Below, piece by piece: positions 7,573-14,925 of a DNA stretch of 18,020 nt. This stretch comes from Planctomycetota bacterium. GTDB lineage: Bacteria; Planctomycetota; Phycisphaerae; WQYP01. A program made the position numbers and the translations under genes. The notes under the pieces were generated by a model, which was not told the DNA's origin, made no database searches, and worked only from the letters and a program-made list of their open reading frames with translations. The stretch spans positions 1 through 18,020 of the forward strand of contig JAJZGH010000081.1 of NCBI GenBank assembly GCA_021798635.1. Direction: 5' to 3'. How positions within the stretch are numbered: position 1 is the first letter of the stretch; each line of letters begins with the position of its first letter.

Positions 7573-8127
7573 ATGACTGATCCTGCCCTTAGCCGCACGC
7601 TTTACGAACGCGCTGTCAAACAGCATGCGCCGGAGCTGTTTTATTATGCGGTTTGACTCTGCGGTCGGGATGGCGGAGCGGAGGATCTGGTGCAGGAAAC
7701 TTTCTTGCACGCATGGCGTTCCCTCCACACCCTGCGAGATGAGAAAGCGCCGCGAGGCTGGCTTTTTCAGATTTTAAGACGGCGGCATTTCCGCAACATG
7801 AACAAGCGGCGCGTTGCAAAAACCGTTCCGCTGCAAGACTCCGCCGAACTGGCCGACAAAATATGTGCATCGTCAGATATTGCAGGGCGTGAAGTCCTGC
7901 AGGTGGGGTTGGACCGGCTTGATATACGTTTCAAGCGGCCATTTTTTATGGTGTATTCAGAGGGGCTGAGTTGTGAAGCGGCGGCACGGGAATTGAACAT
8001 TCCTCTGGGCACGCTGCTGTCCCGTCTTTTCCGCGCCAAGCAATCGCCGCGGGCATCCATTGATGCCTATCCCCTACATGCTGGTCAGCACGCAGCGACT
8101 CAGGCGATGTCTTGGGTATCGGTGTGA
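7573..8127 (+). pseudogene. ECF sigma factor gene broken by in-frame TGA
   Basis: From ATG 7573 the frame encodes 27 residues ending FYYAV, then TGA (7654-7656), then continues in the same frame to 8127. Across the stop the protein reads as an ECF-type sigma-70 factor. Region 2 has LCGRDGGAEDLVQETFLHAW. Region 4 has LDRLDIRFKRPFFMVYSEGLS and a helix-turn-helix LSCEAAARELNIPLGTLLSR, then LFRAKQ. Many relatives have Arg or another ordinary residue at the stop position, and a CGA-to-TGA change would explain it. Other genes here (dnaX, ybaB, SNF2) end with TGA, so TGA is a true stop. A restart at GTG 7690 would lose much of region 2. No anti-sigma gene follows. The last residues (about 8095-8127) run into a repeat shared with the opposing gene. 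Confidence 0.75.
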
Positions 8128-8648
8128 CCCGTGGTACGGGTATCGGTATCGGAATTCGCACACTCCGCACTGCCGCCGAATACCGATACCGGTACCGCGA
8201 TACCACCCGGCGTCCCGCTGCCTCGCAATACACTGCGGGGATTCGCGACACGTTCAATGAGTTCCACGCAGTTTGCCGCGGAGGGCACGCAATTCACCAG
8301 CGCTTGCAGATAATCAAAACCGCCGACGCGCTCATAATTGCCGCCGGATTTTAACTCATGCGTCAACGTGACGCCGTCCAGAGGCTGGTCAGCCTGATAA
8401 ACGCCGATCAAGGCGGCGCAAATAAGGCTATCGGTTTGGCCCCAGAACGCATCAGAACCGCCGGACAACGCGGCCATGACATCGGGCAAAATTCCGCCAG
8501 CCAGCAGAATGCTTCCCAGTAAAGCCTGCTGCGCTTGGCCATCGTAGGGCACCAATGCCGGATTGCTTTCCGCCGTATAAGAATTGCGGCCGTTGGCTGT
8601 GGTGGAGGAGCTTGACGCCTGGGGCAAAGGTAAATATTGGCCAGTCAT
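8100..8648 (-). pseudogene. Truncated DnaB-type helicase N-terminal domain
   Basis: From ATG 8648 the frame encodes 182 residues. A low-complexity Ser/Thr lead (to about residue 30) is followed by a stretch matching the N-terminal domain of replicative helicase DnaB: ALVPYDGQAQQALLGSIL, then FWGQTDSLICAALIGVYQ, then PLDGVTLTHELKSGG, then VGGFDYLQALVNCVPSAAN. In DnaB this domain forms the collar that contacts primase. The RecA-like ATPase domain is absent. The reading frame loses family resemblance near VANPRSVLRG and ends in Thr/Asp-rich residues encoded by the GGTATCGG repeat. GGAGAG just upstream favours ATG 8648 (or 8651) over 8660. It is either a decayed partial duplicate of dnaB or a stand-alone N-domain protein; decay seems likelier because a second fragment lies nearby. 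Confidence 0.65.
8113..8208. repeat. Nested inverted repeat built from GGTATCGG units
   Basis: GGTATCGG-type units recur at 8115-8122 and, overlapping, at 8139-8152 on the + strand, and as reverse complements at 8176-8190 and 8198-8204. The segment 8131-8152 pairs with 8176-8198 with two mismatches and one unpaired base around a 23-nt loop, giving a stem of about 20 bp; weaker outer arms extend it. It lies where the convergent sigma-factor and DnaB-N reading frames both end. It could be a mobile palindromic repeat that disrupted them, a bidirectional terminator, or a protein-binding repeat. Confidence 0.65.
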
Positions 8649-8660
8649 CATACTCTCCAT

Positions 8661-8971
8661 AATTCAACCAACAGGTACGCAGTTGTGCGGGCAACGCCAT
8701 TCCAAAACGCAAATTCCGCCTACCATCGCATGGCACTGCAACGGCAGTCTCACCACAAAATCCCGGCAGACGCAAGAATCTGCACGTGCGCTGTATACTC
8801 CGGCAATAGCAGATAAGTTAAGAAAAGCACAAAGAATTTTTGGCACGGCCATAGGAAATGGCGTCAGGTACCTTTGTTTCAAGCACCAGATGATTATTTT
8901 GCGCACGATCCATGGGGTTGAACCGCGGATAATGCGGATACGATAAAGACTGGGTTAGAGCGAAAACGGTG
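8661..8971. other. Non-coding stretch between DnaB-N remnants
   Basis: Open frames exist on both strands here, but none shows a recognisable family, a good ribosome binding site, or consistent coding character. The only small structure I note is a direct repeat GCGGATA at 8925-8931 and 8934-8940. The position between two DnaB-N fragments suggests decayed sequence. Confidence 0.5.
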
Positions 8972-9097
8972 TCACGTACCACCGGACGTCAACTCATACG
9001 TCAGCGTGATGCCGTCAAAGGTTTCGGCGGCTTGATAAATCCGGATCACGGCACCGTAAATAAGTCCATCCGCGTGGCCCCGGAAAACAGAGGAAGT
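8972..9097 (-). pseudogene. Second, shorter DnaB N-domain fragment
   Basis: Read on the - strand from about 9094 to a TGA at 8974-8972, the frame encodes FRGHADGLIYGAVIRIYQ, then AAETFDGITLTYELTSGG. It lines up residue for residue with FWGQTDSLICAALIGVYQ and the following segment of the truncated DnaB-N frame at 8341-8450. At DNA level the 110-nt blocks 8341-8450 and 8979-9088 align without gaps and differ at about 31 positions by my hand count (about 72% identity). A TAA stands in frame just upstream (9100-9098), where the response-regulator gene ends. There is no start codon. It is a dead fragment, probably from a duplicated or separately decayed dnaB copy. Confidence 0.7.
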
Positions 9098-10792
9098 TTA
9101 CTGCACGGCCAGTGCTTTGAAAATTTCCTGCATGAGTTTTTCCACTTTGAAGGGTTTGGAAAGCACGGCCGCCAATCCCTGTTTGGAGGCCTGCACAATG
9201 CTGTGGTCTGGATCATAGCCAAAGCCGGTCATCAGAATCACCGGCGGGTTGTGGCCGATTTTTTGGGCGGCGGCAAACACTTCATAGCCGTTTTTGTGCG
9301 GCATGCGAATATCAGAAATCACCAGGTCATAGCGCGGCTGTCCGGCCAGATGAGCCAGAGCTTCGGCACCATCGGCGGCGGTGTGCACATGGCAGCCGCA
9401 ATAAGTCAGTACATAATGAATGGTCTCACGGATATTGGCCTGATCATCGGCTACCAGAATGCGCTTGCCATGCAGGCGGGGGTCTTCACTGGGCAAGCGA
9501 CGCTGATCATGGGCACCAAATACCTGCTGCGGGCTGGAGCACAAACTCCAAAATGTCTGCCGCACGGTGTTGGCGTTGGTGAGAATTGAATTTAACGATT
9601 GCAGCAACGCTCCATTATTCAAATTAGCTTCTTTGATGACTTCCAGATCATAAATCATATCATTGAGCGGGCCGGCCACTTCGCAGGCCATTTCCTGCAC
9701 GAGCTTGCCGCTGCTGCTGCGTTGTTCCAGCATCAACAGGTCCAGCACATTTAACGCCATCGCCACATACCGTCCGAATATCTCCGCGAACTGCCGATCA
9801 TCTTCGGTGAAAAAAGCATACTGATCGGATTCAATATTCAATACGCCGATCGTTTTGTCGTGCAGCATCAACGGGACGGTTAAACTCGATTTTGCGGTAT
9901 CCAGCCCGGCAACGTAACGTGGGTCCTTGGCCACATCCGCGGAAATATAGGATCGTCCCGTGGCCGCGACATGGCCGCAAATGCCATTGCCTTCCACTTC
10001 ACAAAACAATTCCGCTTCCATGGCTTCTTCGGGCATGCCCACGGCGATAACCGGTTCAAGTTTATTATTCGCGGGATCGCGAAGCCGAATGTTAAAGTGA
10101 TCAAAGTGCATGAGCTGCCGGAGGAATTTTATAATGCGTTCTTCCAGCAGTTGTTGACGTTGCAGAAAATTCAGTTTAGCAATGGCGTCTTTTTCCAGGC
10201 GAACCAGTTCTCTGCCCGCCTGATCAATGGCATCAAGCTTTTGCTGAAGCCGGCGGGTGTGGGTGGCATCCCAGCAGACAGCAACCACATGCGAAATTTT
10301 ATCTTCCTGATTATGGACCGGTGAGCAGACGAGCTCAAAAAACTGTGAATCGCCAATGCTGATCGCGAACTTGCGGGAACGGGGAGCATGCGCTTCCGGC
10401 CGGGCGACCATCTGAGGATCGGTGAATACTGAAACCGCTTCCATGCATGCCTTGCCAATGCGCTGGATAACCTCGGGCGACCATTGTTTCATGCGGCGGT
10501 TGCTCCAGACCATCCGGCCGGCCGGGTTGATCATGCAGACACCTTCGCCAATCGTATCCAGCACCAGTCCGGATTGCATAGTGGCATGGGCCCGTTCCAG
10601 CGGCAAAAAATCCGCGGACTCAGACATGACCATATCAAATGTTCCACCGCGCAATTCCGCGACAGCTTGATCCATGGTTGATACGCACACGACCGCATCA
10701 TAGTTGTGGGAGAGGTTGTTGTAGAGGTCGGTAGTGCGGAAGTCTGGTCCCGAAAGCACCAGTGCGCGTCGAAGGTTAGATACTACACCCAT
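9098..10792 (-). CDS. PAS-GAF response regulator with kinase-like remnant
   Basis: This is a 564-residue cytoplasmic signalling protein with no membrane segments. In order: a degenerate receiver-like N-terminus (8-65) without a clear phospho-Asp; a PAS domain (about 75-180); a short coiled coil (182-218); a GAF domain (220-355, with LTVPLMLHDKTIGVLNIES); a helical stretch resembling a histidine-kinase dimerisation domain (358-420), in which EMACEVAGPL aligns to the usual LAHEIRNPL, with C370 in place of the histidine; no ATPase domain; and an intact receiver (445-563) with D449/D450, phospho-acceptor D494, T522 and K546. It therefore probably receives phosphate from a separate kinase while sensing a ligand through PAS/GAF. 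No effector domain is present. The start has AAGGTG upstream and a good promoter. No kinase gene is adjacent. Confidence 0.88.
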   Translation of the reverse strand: MGVVSNLRRALVLSGPDFRTTDLYNNLSHNYDAVVCVSTMDQAVAELRGGTFDMVMSESADFLPLERAHATMQSGLVLDTIGEGVCMINPAGRMVWSNRRMKQWSPEVIQRIGKACMEAVSVFTDPQMVARPEAHAPRSRKFAISIGDSQFFELVCSPVHNQEDKISHVVAVCWDATHTRRLQQKLDAIDQAGRELVRLEKDAIAKLNFLQRQQLLEERIIKFLRQLMHFDHFNIRLRDPANNKLEPVIAVGMPEEAMEAELFCEVEGNGICGHVAATGRSYISADVAKDPRYVAGLDTAKSSLTVPLMLHDKTIGVLNIESDQYAFFTEDDRQFAEIFGRYVAMALNVLDLLMLEQRSSSGKLVQEMACEVAGPLNDMIYDLEVIKEANLNNGALLQSLNSILTNANTVRQTFWSLCSSPQQVFGAHDQRRLPSEDPRLHGKRILVADDQANIRETIHYVLTYCGCHVHTAADGAEALAHLAGQPRYDLVISDIRMPHKNGYEVFAAAQKIGHNPPVILMTGFGYDPDHSIVQASKQGLAAVLSKPFKVEKLMQEIFKALAVQ

Positions 10793-10817
10793 GCGACACC
10801 TTAATAAAACGTTAATT

Positions 10818-10845
10818 ATTATAGCGGTTAACTCGGGCCGGACAA
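10818..10845 (-). promoter_or_regulatory. Sigma-70-type promoter of response-regulator gene
   Basis: On the - strand, TTGTCC (10845-10840) is separated by 16 nt from a perfect TATAAT (10823-10818). The expected transcript start is near 10811, leaving about 19 nt before ATG 10792, with AAGGTG as ribosome binding site in between. This is the best consensus promoter in the window. Confidence 0.55.
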
Positions 10846-10952
10846 TCTGTCGTAGCGTTCAAGTATCGCAAAAGTGAATCGTATGGATGTTCTCAGTGCT
10901 CGCTCTGCCTAAATTCTTTGCGCATCCGGGGCCTAAATTGCGGCGTCAGGAT

Positions 10953-11921
10953 TTAACTTTGCGACCGGCTCCGGGGAATTGCGCGCGACGGTTTGCTTGC
11001 GGCTTTCGCAGGCATCCTCGTGGGGACTTTTGCGGGGTTAATAATCGTTGGCTTCGCTTGCGCCCTGGCCGGTGGTTTAACTTTCGGCTTCGCCTTCGCT
11101 TTTGCCGCTACCTTGATTTTTCTTGCGGCAACGCTTTTTTTATCCGTAACAGATTTTCCGGCAGTTTTGACGGCCTTGGCCGCCGGTATTGTCGCGACTG
11201 GCGTTTCAGCAGCTTGATCCATTTCAACGCCAAATACATCGGCCAACTCATTACTGGCGATGGTTTTGCGACTGGCACTGCCTGCGCTGGTCAGGGCGTC
11301 AAGCGTGTCGGACGTTGGCACAAGTTCCAGGTGGTTGACCTGTCGAAGTTTGAACAACAGTTCCGGTTGGGTATCCAGCCTGGCCCCAACGCCATAGAGC
11401 ACTGCGGCCAGATGCTTGCATAGTCCGGCGGAGTCCGGGCAGGAGCAACCCATCTTGATATGATCCGGTGCGGGAAACATTCCACCTGCGCGATCAGTCA
11501 CCACAGCCATGACCGCATCGGACATGCGCCCCTGCAGCAATTCAATAATGCTGCGGATCTCCCCTGATAAGCGTTGCCGGATGCCATCCCATGTTTCTCT
11601 GGCCAACGGCTTAATGTTGATGGCAATGTTGTAAATTTCCGAACCGCTGACCAACGCGATGATTTTGCCGGGTTCAATTTGCAAGTCCAGCACTGAGCCG
11701 TTGCGCAGGTAGGTTCGCCCGCGCGGTAAACGGTTGGAGTAATCACTGTAAGATTCCAGATGTGTGCACCAGGCTTTGCCCCAAAACGTGCTGGCAATTT
11801 TCCTGCCCTCCACCCGCACCGGCGAAATTTTCCGCCCGGCTTTTTCTAATTTTGCAATTTCTTTCCGGGCCATCGCCTGCCGCTGGCCTACTGATACGTA
11901 AGGTTTATAAGTCCACCACAT
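10953..11921 (-). CDS. SWIM zinc-finger protein with Lys/Ala-rich tail
   Basis: The 322-residue product (from ATG 11921) contains a SWIM zinc finger, CSCPDSAGLCKH, with C159, C161, C168 and H170. SWIM domains bind DNA or proteins and in bacteria are often encoded beside SNF2 helicases, as here. The N-terminal part (TYKPYVSVGQRQ, STFWGKAWCTHLESYSDY) is typical of these bacterial partners. The last 80 residues are rich in Lys, Ala, Pro and Arg, like a histone H1 tail, and would bind DNA non-specifically. I prefer ATG 11921 because AGGAG lies seven bases upstream; a GTG at 11945 would add eight residues. It starts 39 nt after the SNF2 stop, so both are probably on one mRNA. The exact role of the pair is unknown. 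Confidence 0.9.
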   Translation of the reverse strand: MWWTYKPYVSVGQRQAMARKEIAKLEKAGRKISPVRVEGRKIASTFWGKAWCTHLESYSDYSNRLPRGRTYLRNGSVLDLQIEPGKIIALVSGSEIYNIAINIKPLARETWDGIRQRLSGEIRSIIELLQGRMSDAVMAVVTDRAGGMFPAPDHIKMGCSCPDSAGLCKHLAAVLYGVGARLDTQPELLFKLRQVNHLELVPTSDTLDALTSAGSASRKTIASNELADVFGVEMDQAAETPVATIPAAKAVKTAGKSVTDKKSVAARKIKVAAKAKAKPKVKPPARAQAKPTIINPAKVPTRMPAKAASKPSRAIPRSRSQS

Positions 11922-11960
11922 GTGGGTGCTCCTGTTTTTCGCCACGGTTGACGGGCCATA

Positions 11961-14684
11961 TCATAACTCACTGACCCTATGAATATCCAGTGTGACAAAA
12001 TTCAGCAATTCCTGGTTGTTCATCTCAGTGAGCATTTGGTCGGCACCGCCTTCCAGAATCTCATTGGAGAGATTTATTTTCTCGGTCATTAATGCATCGA
12101 TTTTATCCTCCAATGTGCCCTGGCATACAAACTTGTGCACCAGCACATTTTTCTTCTGACCAATCCGAAACGCCCGGTCCGTCGCCTGATTCTCCACCGC
12201 CGGGTTCCACCAGCGATCAAAATGCACCACCTGCGACGCCGCTGTAAGATTCAACCCCACGCCGCCGGCTTTTAATGAAAGCACAAAAAACGGCGGGCCG
12301 TTATCACTTTGAAATTGCTGGACCAGTTGTTTCCGATTCGCTACAGCGGTGCCGCCGTGCAAAATCAGACCGGGGCGGCCGAAAATGGATTCCAGAAATC
12401 CGGCCAGGGCCGCGGTAATTTCCCGGAACTGCGTAAAGATCAGAACCTTTTCCTGTCGTGAGGCCATTTCCTCGCACAGTTCAGCGAGTCGCAAAAATTT
12501 TCCGCTGTGCGCCGGATCGTAAGATCCATCACCCAGCAATTGCGATGGATGGTTGCAGATTTGTTTAAACCGCATGAGATAAGAGAGCACCAGGCCTCTT
12601 CTGGCAATGCCGTCGGCTTCTTTTATTTTCACGGCCATCTCATCGACCGCCGTTTGATACAAGGCGATTTGCTGTTTGCTTAACGCACAAAACGCCCGTA
12701 CCTCCGTTTTATCAGGCAGATCCGAGATAATGCGTTTATCGGTTTTCAGTCGCCGCAAAATATAGGGTTGCACCAAGGCCCGCAAAGGCCCATAACCGCC
12801 CGGCAATTCCGTAACGGATTTGGCATACGTGCTGAAAGCTTTGGCTCCGCCGAGCAGACCGGGGTTAAGAAAATCAAAGATGGACCATAAATCTGAAAGC
12901 CGATTTTCCACCGGCGTACCGGTGAGTGCCACCCGCGCCGCCGCCTTCAGCTGCTTGACGCTTCGCGTCTGTTTGGTGCCGGAATTTTTAATCGCCTGCG
13001 CTTCATCAAGAATCACCACATTCCACGGCTGCTCGGCCAGCCACGTCAGTCGCGTTGCCATCCCATAAGTGGTGATCACCAAATCCACCGAGGCAATAGT
13101 ATGTGCGATCATTTCCCTATTGCCATCAGACCAGTCGTCAAGCTTTTCAGACGGGTGCACGACACAGGCCTTCAGGCTCGGGGCAAATTTAGCCAATTCA
13201 TCGCGCCAGTTGGCTATCAGCGATGCTGGAACAATCAGCAAGGACGGCGGCGCGGGCCTTCCATCCGCATCATGTTCCTTCAAATACAGCAGCAGGCCCA
13301 GCACCTGAATGGTTTTGCCCAAGCCCATATCATCCGCCAGGCAGGCACCCAGACCCAATTGGGCCATAAAATGCAACCACTGAACCCCGATTTTCTGATA
13401 AGGCCGCAGTGTGGCTATTAAGCCCGCAGGCGTTTCCGCGGGAGGCGCCGCTTCAGGATTTCGCAATTCTGCCAGGCGTGCCGCCAGCCAATCTCCGGCG
13501 ACAACTTCAGACCAGGCCCGGGTGGCCGGATCGGCTGTCGGCGATGTGCTGCTGCCTACACCAACGCCGGAAAGCATTCGCATGGCTTCAAAAAAGGATA
13601 CGCCGCCGGTGCCGGCCTGCGTTTCCACCTGCTTCCATATTCCCAGAGCCTCTGTGAGTTTTTCTTTGTCGATTTCCACCCACTGACCCTTTAGCAGCAT
13701 TAACCCATTGGATGCCGCCAAAATAGATTGCAATTCCTCATCAGTGACTTTCTTCCCATCCACGCTGACGCTTACGGAGAAATCCAACAGGGCATCAGCA
13801 TCCAGCCGGGTTTTCGCTTGCTTACCAATGGTCACATTCACTACCGCGCGGGAGGATTTGCCGGAACGCCACCAATTCGGCACGCGCACCACCAGGCCAC
13901 TTTCTTCAAATACCGGCACATCCTGCAGAAAGCGGTAGGCCGACTCAGGTCTCCATGCCAGCGGGTGATAAATATCCCCGGAATCCACAAGTTCACGCAC
14001 CAGTTGGCTTTTTTTCGCGGCCCTCTCTATCGGTGTCAGCAAGGCAATAAGCCGTTCACGATTTCCGGCACCGGCATATTCTTTAAGGGCTTCGCTTAGC
14101 GGCAGGTGCCGCAAGGTGGCCTGCGCCGATAACCGATTGGCGTAGGTGGCCAGAAAAGCGAAAGGGTTTGAAGGATCGCGTTTGTTTTCCGCGAGATGAA
14201 ACGTCACGCGGCCCACCAGCCGCCAGATGGGATTTTTTTCTTTGAGATAGGCCGCCGTTCCACCGGGAAACTCCGCAATTTCCTGACGCACTAATATATC
14301 GAGATCAGTCCATAATCGCACCAGCAGTTGGGGGTTCAGATATTCCAACCCCTGCATGGGCGGTGCCTGCATGCAGCGAAACGTCAAGTCTTCCATGGCC
14401 GGAGGTGCCATGGGCTGCTGCGCGCCGGCTTGATTTTCCAACCCGGGTATGTGGCAAAGACGTACGAGATATTCGCGGCCAAGCTCGCGGAAATAAGCCA
14501 GTTCCGGCGTCAGATGACTTTGCAATTCTACTGTGGCGAGGTGAAGTAATCCCGCTGAATCACTTTTGGCAAAACAGTCCACGATGCGCTGCGGAATGGC
14601 CGGCGACATCGCGTCCGTGTGATCCGAACTGCTTTGAATCCAGAGCAGTTTACCTTCCGGTGTAATTCTTAACGCGCCATTCAT
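11961..14684 (-). CDS. SNF2-family ATP-dependent helicase
   Basis: The 907-residue product is a bacterial SNF2/RapA-like ATPase that would translocate on duplex DNA to move or strip bound proteins. Residues 1-420 form the bacterial SNF2-associated region (PNWWRSGKSSRAVV, GLMLLKGQWVEID). The motor follows: LRPYQKIGVQWL (Q-motif region, 426-437), Walker A MGLGKT (453-458), DEAQ (560-563), TGTPVENRLSDLWS (588-601), and the C-terminal helicase half with ILHGG, LKAGGVGLNLT and DRAFRIGQ. All key motifs look intact. There is no alternative start upstream before an in-frame TGA, and the ribosome binding site is weak. The SWIM gene follows in the same direction. DNA repair or transcription recycling is the family-level inference. 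Confidence 0.95.
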   Translation of the reverse strand: MNGALRITPEGKLLWIQSSSDHTDAMSPAIPQRIVDCFAKSDSAGLLHLATVELQSHLTPELAYFRELGREYLVRLCHIPGLENQAGAQQPMAPPAMEDLTFRCMQAPPMQGLEYLNPQLLVRLWTDLDILVRQEIAEFPGGTAAYLKEKNPIWRLVGRVTFHLAENKRDPSNPFAFLATYANRLSAQATLRHLPLSEALKEYAGAGNRERLIALLTPIERAAKKSQLVRELVDSGDIYHPLAWRPESAYRFLQDVPVFEESGLVVRVPNWWRSGKSSRAVVNVTIGKQAKTRLDADALLDFSVSVSVDGKKVTDEELQSILAASNGLMLLKGQWVEIDKEKLTEALGIWKQVETQAGTGGVSFFEAMRMLSGVGVGSSTSPTADPATRAWSEVVAGDWLAARLAELRNPEAAPPAETPAGLIATLRPYQKIGVQWLHFMAQLGLGACLADDMGLGKTIQVLGLLLYLKEHDADGRPAPPSLLIVPASLIANWRDELAKFAPSLKACVVHPSEKLDDWSDGNREMIAHTIASVDLVITTYGMATRLTWLAEQPWNVVILDEAQAIKNSGTKQTRSVKQLKAAARVALTGTPVENRLSDLWSIFDFLNPGLLGGAKAFSTYAKSVTELPGGYGPLRALVQPYILRRLKTDKRIISDLPDKTEVRAFCALSKQQIALYQTAVDEMAVKIKEADGIARRGLVLSYLMRFKQICNHPSQLLGDGSYDPAHSGKFLRLAELCEEMASRQEKVLIFTQFREITAALAGFLESIFGRPGLILHGGTAVANRKQLVQQFQSDNGPPFFVLSLKAGGVGLNLTAASQVVHFDRWWNPAVENQATDRAFRIGQKKNVLVHKFVCQGTLEDKIDALMTEKINLSNEILEGGADQMLTEMNNQELLNFVTLDIHRVSEL

Positions 14685-14715
14685 GTCAGGCTTGTAACCA
14701 AAGATGTTCCGGCGG

Positions 14716-14901
14716 TCAACGCTGCACCGGCAGCCGGAGCAATACCCTCGCGTTGCGGCCGTCCGCCCAGGCGCCCGCCGTCAAGCCAATCGCCCCGGTG
14801 GGGATGGCGGCGGCCAACCAAGTTACGCCCCGCTTCAAACTCGACGCTTCCGCTTCGAGCTAATAAATATTATCGGGGGCCTGAGGCAATGAAGTTTCCA
14901 T
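14716..14901 (-). pseudogene. Possible small membrane ORF with amber stop
   Basis: From ATG 14901, preceded directly by AGGAG, the frame reads METSLPQAPDNIY, then TAG (14862-14860), then continues to TGA 14716. The second part includes LEAEASSLKRG and a hydrophobic stretch VTWLAAAIPTGAIGLTAG that could be one membrane segment, then WADGRNARVLLRLPVQR. I do not recognise it. The GC-rich DNA is open in other frames as well, so this may not be a gene. If real, it is broken by one stop or a sequence error. It sits between yggS and the SNF2 gene on the same strand. Confidence 0.2.
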
Positions 14902-14925
14902 CTCCTGCTGCCCGACAGTTAGCCC

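Noticed and set aside
7654..7656. TGA as selenocysteine or tryptophan in the sigma factor
   Set aside because: The site is not a Cys/Sec position in this family as far as I know, and TGA is used as a normal stop by neighbours.
8113..8208. CRISPR array or iteron origin
   Set aside because: Units are short, overlapping and inverted, without regular spacers; no intact replication initiator gene is nearby.
8584..8946. 120-codon + strand open frame
   Set aside because: Overlaps the DnaB-N start in antisense, shows no family resemblance and no plausible ribosome binding site.
10887..11423. 178-codon + strand open frame
   Set aside because: It is the antisense of the Lys/Ala-rich SWIM protein tail; repetitive codons keep the complement open.
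14704..14892. 62-codon + strand open frame
   Set aside because: GC-rich DNA open in several frames, Arg-rich translation, no ribosome binding site, and lies between - strand genes.
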